DNA from: Mytilus californianus
Lineage: Eukaryota > Mollusca > Bivalvia > Mytilida > Mytilidae
Direction of reading: 5' to 3'
Assembly (NCBI RefSeq): GCF_021869535.1
Contig: NW_026262668.1
Location: 139,053,635-139,117,634, forward strand
Length of the DNA stretch: 64,000 bases
Shown here: in pieces, positions 11,776 to 25,600 of the stretch
How positions within the stretch are numbered: position 1 is the stretch's first letter
How the letters are laid out: the number at the start of each line of letters is the position of its first letter
The notes under the pieces: generated by a model
Databases searched by the model: none
Seen by the model: the letters and a program-made list of their open reading frames with translations, nothing else
What the model was told of the DNA's origin: nothing
Translations under genes and position numbers: made by a program

Positions 11776-12850
11776 ATGAGACTACGAAATCAAAATGTAG
11801 AAATACTCCCTATGGCCATGTTATTATATACATGGGATCTTAACATCGTTCAAGAACGAGATGTTATACACTTTTTGAAAAAAGACCAAATATCGTCTAC
11901 CATCGACAAAATGCTTTTTCATTCTATTGTAAAACTGATGTTAACGAGAGAAATAGAATAAAATCACTTGCTTCTTATATCAATAAATGCATGAATATTG
12001 TATATCTTCACATATCATATTTCAAAATAATTTAGAAATTGATAAAAGGGTTAGTAAGGCTTCCTTTTCTAGAATTTAAACTAAACTCCAAGTATTTGGA
12101 AGCGTTTAGTGCGCATACAGCATACACAGGTGTTTGGTGGAGGTATGACGTAAATGCTACACGGAACTTTTTAAATTATGAATTCTTCTACATCAAATAC
12201 CATACAGTACGCTCCACGGAGAGTCAAATAGTAGGCAATCATATCTTTACCAAATCTTTGGTTATGACATTATATCAACATTTGAAGGTCCCTACCATGC
12301 ATTTCTTACCCAAACTACATAAACAACCCGTCAAAAATCGTCTCATCTCGGCTTCTAGTAAGTGTTCTACAAATCATCGCTATGCTTTTAAATAGTTCCC
12401 TTGCTACAATTAAAGAACGTATTGCTAGTAATACCAGTATATGAAAATAATGGAATTAACTATTCTTGGAGTGTTCAAAACTCTTCGGAGGATTTTACAT
12501 GAATTACCTGCTTTCAATGATACTTTCGATTCGAATACCAGTTATAACTTTTCAACTCTTTACACTTCCACACAATCTTTCACAAACAAGTTTTCTTTTT
12601 CAATACTTCAATACTTCGAATAGTATAAATGCAATTTATTTGCTGTCATTCATACAAAAAGCCTTCTTCTGTAATGAAAAAAAAGATAGATGTTTTGGAT
12701 ATAAATACTTGGACTGTGATGAGATGGTTAACATTGTCTATTTTTCTCCTGGCCGACATCTATGTTCGTATTGCATTACAATTTATCGACAGGCTGCAGT
12801 TCACAGATGCGCTCGGAGGAGAACCCAACAAATACAACTCTTCTTAAACG
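11776..12850 (+). pseudogene. Degenerate reverse transcriptase, N-terminal to palm region
   Basis: Pieces of one RT are spread over several frames. They are 11776-11961, then 12039-12395 (..PTMHFLPKLHKQPVKNRLIS, the LPKLHK..P..R.I motif near the start of the palm), then 12441-12830. The motif A block reads SYNFSTLYTS at about 12540-12570, where the family normally has DFSTLYT. The catalytic Asp codon is therefore Asn (AAC, 12546-12548). Downstream, CDEMVNIVYF at about 12712-12745 matches the segment that leads to motif B. Motif B itself and motif C are gone. The short ORFs at 12441-12980 in three frames all belong to this decayed copy. Confidence 0.65.
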
Positions 12851-12869
12851 TGAAGCCCCCTATATTGTA

Positions 12870-12895
12870 TTCTATTATATATATATATATATACA
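12870..12895. repeat. (TA)n microsatellite
   Basis: A run of alternating AT dinucleotides follows the decayed RT. Confidence 0.8.
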
Positions 12896-12899
12896 GCCT

Positions 12900-13650
12900 A
12901 TTAATGATACCAGGGGTCCGAGCCATCTCGGAACACCCCTTTTTCTACAGTTGACGGGAATACAAACAAAAAATTCTTGAATAAATGATGAACAGATTGT
13001 ATGTGCATGTAAGCATGCTATTATCATGATATATTGTTTTTCTTAATAAAAAGAATGAAAAGTTATAAATAAAGTTTTTCACCTTGTTCAGCTTTTCCTG
13101 TACAAGACATGTCTATAAATCAATGGAATCTATTTACTTGAAACCGTTTCATACAATTCATTTAACACTTATGTAATACAGCATAAATAAACGTAAAAAA
13201 TCTACAAGACAGAATCATCGATTGTTTAACATCGAGAGGTAAGGTCACAATGCTTCTGACTCTAAAATGATGACAGAAGGATTGCAATTGATCCAACTTA
13301 TCAATCACTCAGCTGATTCAGATCAATTCTTTACAAATCTCAACCTCACAGTAATTACGGAGTCGTTTATTTCTTTCGCTCAGATCACTTTTAATGAAGT
13401 TAACTTTTAATTTAAATTTATTTGATTTTGACATAAAACTAATTTTCTCTGAAAATACAGACATTTACTAGTTTCAGTATTATTTTGTAGTCGGAATTTT
13501 TACAAAACAATATATCAACTGCGATTGTCATTCTTATTTTGATATACTAATGTTTGTGACAATTAGAATGTTCAGCAAAAATCAACATTCAGAGTTACTA
13601 ATGACTGAATTACGTGCTAAGTAATAGTGTGTGGACATACGATTTATAGA
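12900..13650. other. Upstream region of the receptor gene
   Basis: AT-rich sequence before the first coding exon. Its promoter and 5' UTR cannot be placed from the sequence; I see no convincing TATA box, and a non-coding first exon cannot be excluded. Confidence 0.4.
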
Positions 13651-13690
13651 ATGGCCTGGTACCTATTTCTTTTTCTTGGAAATATCACAG
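13651..13690 (+). CDS. nAChR exon 1: signal peptide
   Basis: ATG GCC TGG begins MAWYLFLFLGNIT, a short hydrophobic secretion signal. The donor is ACAG|GTAAGG, phase 1. Joined to exon 2 it completes a Val codon and leads straight into the mature N-terminus (ADDNEHRLV). That precise phase match is the main support for this small exon, which lies 9 kb upstream of exon 2. Confidence 0.8.
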
Positions 13691-16600
13691 GTAAGGTTTT
13701 TGTTAGAATTTTGTATAAAAACATGCAATAAAAAAGAAAGAAAAACATATTCTGTGATTTTAGAAATGTTTGCTCTCTTTTCTGCTTGATTTTTGTGATT
13801 TTTTTACATAAGTATATTCTTTTATGACGTTATATTTGTATTTTTTTTTGTTTTGTATAGATGTTTTTTTTTCTATTTCGTTTTCTCGTAGTAGGTTCCT
13901 TTTCTATTTTTTTTCAGCTATGATTTTTATAATTAATATAAAATAGGATTCTTTGAAAAACAAGCAATTAAGTAGGCCGGACGAGTATGGTCATGTTAGT
14001 ATAAATTTGTATAGTAAAAAATGCCGTGCTATAACTATTTCGTATAGTAATTTTTGGCTAAAAGAATCTTTCTAAATGCTTCTATCAATAATTGATTCAC
14101 ATGAATCTACATTATATAAAAGTGTAAATATTTTATAATAATACAGATGCGACTACACGATTTTCATTACTAGGATAGTACTATTCATGAAATATTAGAT
14201 GTGACCATAGTTAAAATCTATGAGAGGATTTTTGATAATGATCTAATTTTTTTAGTGTGAAGTGTCAAATATGGGAATGCATGTTATTATAATTATTTTT
14301 TCTATTATTAATAATTTGGTATGCTTTTCTTCCAAGGACGAACTAGTAGATATTTGGTGGTGTTTAATATGCCTTCCTTCCAGGCAAGTTAGTTATTGGT
14401 AGTTAATACTGATTGATGTGCGTTTCTAACTGGAAGTTGTTTGTTATTTGCCATTAATATCGTCACTCTTGTTAATTTATTTTGCATTATTACCATATTA
14501 CATATTACTGTGTTCACCAATGTCTAAACAAATACAATTAATAATAATAATTTTGGTTAGCTAGGTCCTTCAATGCTAAATTTGACAAAAACAGGTAATT
14601 TTCAATTTGTTTCAAAATACCTTCAACAGCAATATATTGAGCTAAATAGAATTTTGATGTTTTGTTTTGTTCACACATTGTTGTCAATATAATGGAATTT
14701 TATGCGACTGTCATACAAGTGAGAGGTTTAGCTAGCGTTAAACCCAGATTTAATCCACCATGTGTTTGAGCTTTTCATTTTGCCAATTGTTAAGGGACTT
14801 TCCGTTTTGAATTTTCCTTGGAGTTCGGTATTTTTATTGTTTTACTTTTTATACAAAATTGTTGAAAAAATGTTTTAAGAATTTAAATTGAAATTATCAT
14901 AATGCGTCCTTCACTCTTGCAAGTTTGATAGTGGACTTGAAACCAAATCAATACAAAGAGTAGAACAGGTTTTTTTAGGAAGCATCTAATGCAATATCAT
15001 GAATCACAAATAATCTACGGAAGATGAGTGTCAGCTTAACGCGTCAATATGTATTTTAATGACACTCTCATTTTATTAATCTTTTTAAAAACAAAATAAC
15101 TTCAACTTACAGATTGTTTTGTACATTAAATCATGAATGTTATTATCTTTAAAGAACTAATTGCACCATCTAAACACATTAGGTCTGTCACAGTTAAAAC
15201 TTTTAATGTAAAACAAAAGTTCATCAACCTCAAGTCAGTGCTTTCAATCCTGTTGTATTACATTAATTCCATAGCATTTGATACTTATTTAGTTTATTGA
15301 GATCATCATATCTTGGTTGACTATTTCGGAATACATGTCACTAATGACGACAGTTTCAACAATTCTACAATTGTTTCCTCTTTTATCACTTATCATAAGT
15401 TTTACTGGCGAATATGACGGTTGCCACTAGCAGGGCAGCGACTGCTTACATATCAAGAGCACACGAATTCCTCCCTGTTAAGATAACTTTCGTGTTGCTC
15501 ACTTCTTAGTTTCTTATGATTTAATGGATAAATTATTTTTGTGTTTTCGTATTGTTTTTTTTTTTTCTTATCACAACTTATGATTTTGTATTTGTACTTT
15601 GTTGTATTTTGAGCGAAAGCTAAGGTTACAACATACAGGTACATAGTGTAATGTTTATAAAGGTTTCATACGAAGTCAAAATTTCAAACAAGATCGCATG
15701 GTTTGAAACCATAAAATGCTATTTAACAAAAGTAAGATATTAACGGGCAATAAAAAGCCACAACCATAAGTCGAATAAAAATGTACAAGACAATATACAA
15801 AAGAACACCATCAAAGAAACATCACACAAAAACAATACAACACACAAACCAACCAAAACAACGGGGATGCACCAGTGATCAGTTCCTGTCGCATGATATT
15901 AGAGATTGAATATTTGAATTATGTATGAATAGTCGGTTACCTTCCAAATAAAACTGAATAATAAGTTTATGATGTTTTCATGTATGATTTATGAAGCTTT
16001 TGAAATATTATTATTCCTGAAAATGAATCATTTAAAAGACAGAATCTTTATCTATTAGTCTTTATAATCAGATTTTGATGCCCAATCATGAGTAATTTTT
16101 GTTTATGACAATAAATCACAGAAAAAATATTGGATACAATTAAATAACATTATCTCCGCTGACTTAATTATTTCTAAAGGACACGATTTTTAAAGATTGC
16201 CAAAGAAATAAGCAACTGTTGCTTTTAAATTAATCTTCATGTCTTATTAATTGATCACGCTGTTTTATAAAATGCAACCGAAAACATGCGACAAAATAGT
16301 TCTTAAAAGACTTCGTATTCCATATAAATGACATTACTTTGAATAGTGCGGATAACATGGTATCAACGGAAGGTCGTCACGTTTTAATCTGTGCGAATGT
16401 CATTTCGTGAGATGGGTTCTGCAACACCTACAATGGAAGCTGCATGAAATATTTGTTTGTTACTCAATATCGTAGGATAATTACATCTTGATATGATTAT
16501 TCTAAAACAAGTGCATGTTTGACTTTCTCCGTAGTTAATATATGGAGAATATACAAATCCTTCAATATCATCTACTTTAGTCAACTGTAGTACTGGGCAA

Positions 16601-19600
16601 TATGAGGAAAATAAACACATCCTATCAAAACATTTCAGATCACTCTCTGGCTTTAAGTACTTTGTTAAATGAGAAGGATGTACAATCCATCCCAAACTCT
16701 CTCTTGATTGCAGTACGTGTTATTTATATGCCAATCTTTCTAATTTCACTCTACATGAAAGTTCACTTACTCAAACTTTGTTTCTATATAGGTTTCTCTA
16801 AGTAAAAATTATCAGATAATGATAATAATGATAACTTTTACGTTTAAGAGAAGAAAAATAGAAAAATATACTTTTGTTACATACTATTTCCTTGGAAATC
16901 AGCAATTAAATGATATATTAACAGAAAAATCATTAGTGTTTAATTGTTTACCTGCTATTGGTTTGATTGCTGTTTATGTAGCTTGATGGTACTTTTATAA
17001 TATATAACTTTTTAAGGGGAATATGGAAGATTGAATATACGTAGGATATACACCGATGAGACATACACCAAATAACTAAGAATACCCTTTAAATGTTTTC
17101 TACAATTTTCCATGGAAAAAATGTGTTTTCATTTCTGATGGTACGATGACGCCAGTTTAAAAGGCAAAGACAGGAAACTGTTGTTTGACATAGTGTTGAT
17201 TCGCATGACAGAAGACGCATGCATAGCAGGGGAAGATTATATTTTAGACGCATCCGATCTCGCTCTTTTTTTATTTCATTTGGTGGCCTCAGGTTTTGTT
17301 TTTATTTTGATTTAATATATTACATATGATATTCTACGATATTTAAATATCGGTAACTCACCGTTGTCTCTAGCTAGGTTATTAGAATGTTAAGGCAAAC
17401 ATAGCAAATGAAATACAAAACTTTGTATCAAGTAAACCGAAGCCACGAGAAGGAAAGATAAGGTTAGTTGCAACCTTGCAACGTTGCCATCCACTAATCA
17501 CGCATATAGTTTCTTCTGGAGTAGAGTTTGCATGAATATCTTTAATCCAACCTTCAATTTTAACGGAGGCGTTTAAATCAACATGTTCTAAAATAAGAAT
17601 ATAAAATGAATTTATGAGAATGAAACATGATTTGATATAATAAAATAAAACAAACAACCGATATTAGGTATTCTGCACATTAATAGAATCCATTACTGGC
17701 GAACAAACAAACGTTAATGATAGAAAGAATATTACTGTAAGCCTAATAATCTCGTTTGTATTTCTTTATAGATATAGAAGTATAATTTGTGGATAAAGCT
17801 TCCGCTAAGAGATATATTCCCTATTTCAATTCTCATTAATCAACCTTAAAGTCATCTGAATGTTGACTACCACACACGGAATTTGATCCCTTCCATTTAA
17901 CTCTGACCGCATGTGGCTTCTAACTATTTACTGGTGATCAATTTCCAGGAAACACTTGTGTAAAATGGTTATCTAATTTTTACAGTAGCCTTCTAATTGC
18001 CGAAGCCTCACTTGATTGGACGTTTGATGCTATACGTCAGACTTACCGTATAGATAACTTGTTTCCTTTGCGTAAGTAAGAAAAACGATATTTAATTTCG
18101 TTTTCATTACCAAATAATGAGTAAATAAATTCATGTGGCCTTCACTTAACTCTATTATAGTCCGACAGAAAAGATCTTGTTTTTTTTAATGTGTGTTAGT
18201 TTGCCTATTGCAGTGTTTCTTTGTGGTACTTTTATTTATATTTTCTTCATAGTCAATGCATGTAGTCCTGTGTGAACGGGTTTTTATTTTTTATATAAAT
18301 GTACATATAACGAAAACATATTCCTTGATTGTTCATCGAAAACTTTGGTATCTTTGATGATTTCTTTTTTAACATCGGTAAACTGCTTTCGTTTTCAATT
18401 TATATTATGACATTCGGTATTCCACTGGATATTGATTGTGCACCCCTTCTGGCCGACGCAGTTTTGTACTCGTATGTAGGATAATTCATACAGAACCTTT
18501 GTAAAGAAAAGAAAAAAAATCTTTAAAAGCACTCTCAGATATATTGATGATGTCCTTCATTTATTAACCCGCGTTTCAGTGAGTGCCTGAATCTCATATA
18601 TCCCAGTGAACCTCCGAGTAAGGATATAACCGAAACGAGATGGTCTGCTAAATATGTTGATCTTTTCCTCGACATTGACACAGATTGGCGACTTCAAACT
18701 AGGATCTATATTACAAACGTGATGATTTAAACTTTCCAATTTCTCGCTGGTAACATACCATCAGCCCCGTCGAAATGCGTTTATATATCTCAATTGACAC
18801 GCCACTGAATTATTCAGAGTTTGGTAACTATATTAAACGCACCTATCCCATTGAACTTGAAATAAAGAATACACCAGATACAGTTCAGTTTATCCTATAT
18901 CTTTACTTTCATCTAGAAATTAACAATGAGGGTCATTTGAGAACAAAACTTTACGACAAAAGAGATGATTTCAGCTTCCAGCATATAAAGTATATATCTA
19001 CCAGTAGATACAATATTCCAGAGCTTGCATTTCCAATAATGAGTTCATTGATAGTGACTTACAAGGAAGCTGTTAAACCAAGTGTTCCTATTGAAGTTGA
19101 GATCACCCCTCCGAAAATTTTACGGACGCCATCACGATTTGGTTGAAAGATATGGAAAATCTGTGTCACAGATGACAACGGATATGTTCTAATTGTCAGA
19201 AACGCAATTCCGCCTTCTTTTCCTTGAATTTGACGTCTCCAAATTAGACTTATCACCAAGTTTGTACTAACGTGAGCAACACGATGGATGCCTCATTTGA
19301 ATAAGATCTCCTACTCTTTCGGAGGACTTGATATCAGCCCAGTTTTAGTGAGGTTTGTGGTGCTCATTCATTTGTTTTCTATGTTGTGTTTTGTATATGG
19401 TTGTCTTTTGGTCGTATTTCGTTTTTTACCATGTTGTCGTCGGTTTGTCATTGACTTTTGAATGTCCTTTTAACATTTTCTGCCTCTCTTTTACCCTCCC
19501 GTATGTTCACACTCTACGGTCACCATTACGAATTGGTTGACCGATACAATGTATACAATCTCACTAGTGACATGCTTTCGCGGTTTGAGATACCAGATTA

Positions 19601-22600
19601 TTCATTAAATCTTTGATCTGTAATTTTACCAATTGTGTCCTTTTCCCGATTGTGGTATTTTGAATGAGTGAAGATTCGAATAGCTGGTGATATATGTATA
19701 GCAAGAGACGATACCCCATGCCGACGCATCCGGTCTCGCTCCTTTTACGGTTCATGCGATTCCTTCAGTTTCTAAATGTTATTTTGATTTGTGTCTTCTT
19801 AAACGATTTTTGAGATTTGAAAATTTTTTGACTACTGTTGCCTTAATTCATGTAGTTAAAAAGTCCATTGATTGAGAGAATTGTCCCCTTGTTCTAGTTT
19901 ATGATTGTCTATAATTGCTTGTACTAGAAGATTCTCGCTTCCAATAAATTTTCTTACCTTTCTACTACTTGTATTTCTTTACCTCAAAATTTCATTGATA
20001 AATGTCTTTTTTTCCTGACTGCGGTCATTAAAGGTTTCTGTCGAAGTTCCTTAAAAGTCGAACATCTACATCCTTTTCCAATTGACATTATCAGCATTTT
20101 CATATAGTAAGTACTTTTCTATAAGAAACCTTGTTTTGATATCTACCTTTTAATTTCGAATGAAATGGTCTTAAATCCGGATTTACTTCATAAATATTAA
20201 ACATGCCAATATTGTAAAATTCAACGTAAATCTTTTCTTTTACATTTGTCAATAATTGGTTGGTCAATTTTCTCCTATATCAAACTCTCCATGTTTTATC
20301 AACCGCTGCGTTTGTGCCACTGCCAGTGGACGTTTCTTCCCCGAGGGTATCCCTAATACAGTGGTCAGCAGACTTGTGCTGACCTTAACTATCAATGATA
20401 CGATCATTTTCTGTAAATTTATATTCATAAAATGTTAAGATAAGATACATTGAATCACTAAGGATTTTCCACTTCAATGCATAGATGGCACAACTTTTCG
20501 AACACCACTGACGAGTCTAATGTAGAAATATCCGCCTAGTGTCTTTGATGGGTCTTCCCTTTAATAGTCATCCAGTAAGTTTCAGGTTTCCCTTCAGACT
20601 GAATCAGATGTTTTTTGTTTTTAATTTCATTTTGGAGAGCTTAACTGACATGTACAATAGTACAGAGTTCCTACAGAAAGACAGCAATTTACAATATTAC
20701 CTTTTAAAGTTATATATTGTCTTAATAACTATTAGCTGGTATACATGTGTTGACATGAATTATCATTGATATGGTAATGATTATAAATTAACTGTTTACA
20801 AAATTGTGAATTTTCGAAATACTAAAGATTTTCTACCCAAGGAATAGATTACCTTAGCTGTATTTGGCAAAACTTTTCGGAATTCTGGGTCCTCAATGCC
20901 GTTATGATTTCTTTTATTCGAGCGTCATTGATGAGTCTTTTGGAGATGAAACGCGCGTCTGGTGTACAAAATTTTAATCCTGGTATCTATTATGAGTTTA
21001 TACCATTTGAAATCATTAGAATACCTACGTTTATTCCTAACCCCCGCACCCCCCTCCTTTTGTTCTGGTACTTGAGGTATATCATTAAAGTAGAGCTTAG
21101 TTGAAACAGTATTTATTATTGAAAAAGAGATAATAACAATGAAATTGTACATTTATACATAATACATGACAAAGCTTGCGTAGCTTAATTTTAATTGTAC
21201 CAAAAACATATATAGAGTATAATTATCAGCACGTATTTCAATTAAAGTCGGTAGGTTGATATTCAATATCTGAATTCTAAACAAAAAATACACTATTTCA
21301 GAAGATGTTTATACAAATGTATGCCTGTCCCAAGTCAGGAGCCTGTAATTCAGTGGTTGTCGTTTGTTGCTGCATATCATATTTGTTTTTCGTTCACTAA
21401 TTTGTACATAAATCAGGCCGTTAGTTTTCCAGTTTGAATTGTTTTACATTTGTCATTTCAGGGCCTTTTATAGCTGACTATGCAATATGGGTTTTACTCA
21501 TTGTTGAAGGCCGTATGGTGACCTTTAATTGTTAATTTCTGTGTCTTTTGGTCTCTTGTGGAGAGTTGTCTCATTGGCAATCCTACCACATCTTCTGATT
21601 TTTATAGTGACTTATATTCATTTACTTGTGGTATGAGCAATTCTAACATTTACCCAAGTTTATATAAATTTTTATTTGTACACGAGACATGATCTTTTTA
21701 ATTAATATCTGGAGGTCTTTCTATTCTATCAGCCAATCGTTCTACTATTTTTTAAAACTCATATTAATTGATTTCATGTTCATTTAGCATTAAGTACCTT
21801 TTAAATTGCATTAACATTAGCGGTACCAATTTTACTGCACCAGATGCTCAATTCGACAACAAAAATTTCTTCACTTATGCTCGAAGCCAAAAATGCTAAA
21901 TTAGTAAAAAAAAAGATAGGTAAGAAGTCAAACACAATATATAGATAAAAAAAAATTCACTTAAAAAAAAAAGAAAAATTTGGAGCCATAATAGATTTTA
22001 TAAACAAGACGATAATTCTAATTCTAATTTACACTCTAAATACGAGAACAAAAGGAGCAAACAACAAATATTATAGAAAAAACAATCGCCAAACAGGGAA
22101 ATACTATAAGGGAATTTAAGAAAGACGGAGAGAGAATAATGTTTTGTAAAGTTATAGACACAATATTTGGATATTCTATTTCTTATCACAATGTCACAGT
22201 GAGTTAAGACCGTTTCGATACTAAACAAAAATATATAATTACTGAATGATTTGCAAAAAAAATAATGTTGTTTAACCTTTTTATGTATCTGTGATAAGAA
22301 TAAAAATGCCTGCTTTCTTTCTAGATCACCCTCCCGAAATTGCCACAGATGTAATATTTTGATATATGATCAATGTCAAATTTGACTATTTCAGATTTGC
22401 CATTGTCGTTTTAAAAAAAACACACCCTTTGTCCCATCATATGGCGTTAACACATCTTTGTTGGTCGCATGCATTCAATTGGTTTCATTAATAATGTGTG
22501 CTATTGACATACAAAAACTACTCTAGCAGGTTCTTACTGAAATCGACGCAATACAAGTTTTGTGGTCGCTATCACGAATTCTGCTGCCCTCCATTTGTTA

Positions 22601-25600
22601 TAAATGATACCGTTTCATAGTAAATATAGTTCACATAGAGATCTGTATTAATAAAAGATAACTGTTGTTTCGTATTTTATTTCAAAACCGCTCGCCTTAT
22701 TTATTGTAGTTTTACTGACAGTAGCAGACGACAATGAACATCGTCTCGTGCGAGATTTGATGAGAGCTTATGATAAGAGACTCCGTCCATCTAAGAATGC
22801 ATCCCAGTCGTTAAATGTAACATTTGGTTTAGCTTTGTCACAGATAATAGATGTGGTAATGTATAATAACTGTTGTAATTGTTCTGTACATTTCAATATT
22901 GAGGTGTCTAAAGGCAGAAACACACCAAAATGATCAAATTTCATTGATACGACTCCAGATAAGAGTTAAACATTGTAGACATTGAATGCACCGGGGTTGA
23001 TTTCAGGTGCTCCGGAAAGGTAAGCAGATCCACCTCCACATGTGGAACCCGGTGATAAGTCTAATTTGGTTTAAATCTCGAATATATCTAGACAAGAATA
23101 ATATGTATTGACCTAAAAATGCAGTCTTTTTTTTTCACCGTTTCTTGTGTAATCTTTTTAAGTTCCATATTCTTTTATATATATATCAATCATCCTGATG
23201 ACCCTTTTCAACTTGTTGAAATAATATTTATATATAATTTTATATTAGGATGAAAAGAACCAGATATTAACAACAAATTGCTGGCTCAATCAAGTAAGTT
23301 GTATTGTACTGTTATGCCCCTTAGCCAATCAAGTAAGTTGTATTGTACTGTTATGCCCCTTAGCCAATCAAGTAAGCTGTATTGTACTATTATGCCCCTT
23401 AGCCAATCAAGTAAGTTGTATTGTACTTTTATGCCCCTTAGCCAATAAAGTAAGTTGTATTGTACTGTTATGCCCCTTTGCTGAGCTGATTCTATATTTG
23501 CTGTTTTGTTTGTTTTTGTTAGCTTTTTGTTATTAATCAATAATTCGTATATCAGTTTACCGATTTTAAAATTTGTCTTATTTAGACATACAAATTGTTC
23601 CAAATACAAACCGATAATGCGAATAAATATGCATCTGAAACACTTATCCATAAATTGTGAATATGGCTGTGTTTAATGCCTATTATATCATACACCATAA
23701 AGTCATTTTTTTTCTAGGCCATCATTTGTGTGAAAGAGAGTCGAAATATAACAAAGGGACATTCAAACTCATAAGTCGAAAACAAATTGACAACGCAATG
23801 GCAAAAAAAGAAAAAGACTAAAAGACAAACAACAGTACACAAAACACAACATAGAAGAACAAAGACTGAGCAACACGAACCCCACCAAAAACTGGGGGTG
23901 ATCTCAGGTGCTCCGGAAGGGTAAGCAGATCCTGCTCCATATGTGGCACCCATCGTGTTGCTCATGTAAGTACAAACCCGGTGATAAGTCTAATTCGGTA
24001 TGTCACAATTGGGGAAAATGGTCGGGATTGAGATTACAACAAGTGGAACATATCCGTCGGCATCTGTGAAACAGATGTTCCATAACGGTCAACCAACTCG
24101 TGATGGCGTTCGTAAAATTTACGAAGGGATGATTTCAACTTCACCACTTGGAACTCTTGGTTTAATAGCTTCCTTGTGAGCAGCAACCCTCTATCAAGAA
24201 AATCATGATTGAAAATACAAGCCCTGGTATATCGCATCAACTGGGAGATATATTCTCCATATGCAGGTCGTGCTGGAATTTTGCTACATAGAAAAGGAAA
24301 GTTCACAATTGGGAAGCTGAAATCATCTCTTTTGAAGTTAGGTTTTGTTTTCAACCTACCCTCATCGTCAATTTCTAGATTTAAGTCAAGATGTAAGTAA
24401 GTAAGTAAGTGAAAGGTTGAAAGTAGATAAACAAATAAGTTAACGTTCTCAAGGTTATGTCAAAGAAGGTCTCGTCCATTTTCTAAAAAAGTTAATCGGA
24501 AGATACCAAGACCTTGTTGATAAATATTCCGTATCAATTTCACAAATAATACATGATGGTCTTGAAGTATAGATTCTAGGCACTCACGTTGTTCATCATC
24601 TTAATTACGTGTTATAGCGTCCCCAAGTTTGTGTATATTTAGAAGTGGACTGGACAAGTTTTATAGGACTGATGAAATATTTCAACCTTTCAACTATGGG
24701 ATAAGGAAACTTAATATAAGTCATTGTCAACTCAGAAATAATGCTAGCAACATAAATTCACATTTGTTTAATCAGTTCTTATCAGAGAACACTTTTTGTG
24801 CAAACTGTAATCACCCTGTTGAGGATAACCAACATTTCTTTTTGATTTGCCCTAAGTACAATGATGTAAGACAGATCCTACTTGATTCCATTTACTCCAT
24901 TGTTGATAATGTTGACATAAATATTGAACTATTACTGTTTGGAAACAGATTATTGTCATATCATATGAATATTGCTATTTTAAAATCTGTTCAGAAATAT
25001 ATCAGTGACACTCAACGTTTTATTTGAAATTTTCTTAATTTTTGTTTTATTTAGTGTTATTTTTTTTTCTCCACTTCAACATTAATTCATTAATTCCACT
25101 AAGCTAGCTTAGTGTCTCTTCCAAACCATATATATATATATTTCTAATGACTTATAATGGATATTTACATGTTTCAAGGTACTTGAATAAATGATGAGTA
25201 GTTGCCTATATACTTAAATATACTTTACATTTAGTATTTAACACTGTAAACATATATTGCTTGTGTGTGCGCATGAGTAGCATGCATGTTGCACTATATT
25301 ATATTATTTTAGATACAGTTGTTAGTATTTGATTTATACCTTGTACATGTAATATGAAGAGAGCTTTTATAGGCTGTGCCTGTTGCTCAATCCTTTTCCT
25401 ATCTTAATGAATAAAATATGTTTCAAATCAAATAGCGTTTTTTTTATTTGTCTTTGTATATTTTCAACCTTTACTGTTTATTCCATTTTTTGCCGTTGTG
25501 TTATTGTGCTGTGGTCATATTTTGTATTCTTGTCTTTTGCTTTTATACTTTGTCTGTGAAGTGTCTATATGCCAGTTTGTTTTTCTTTGTTGAAATAGTT

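Noticed and set aside
23286..23651. 121-codon - strand ORF with repeated LLDWLRGI
   Set aside because: It is antisense to the 39-bp donor repeat, whose length is a multiple of three.
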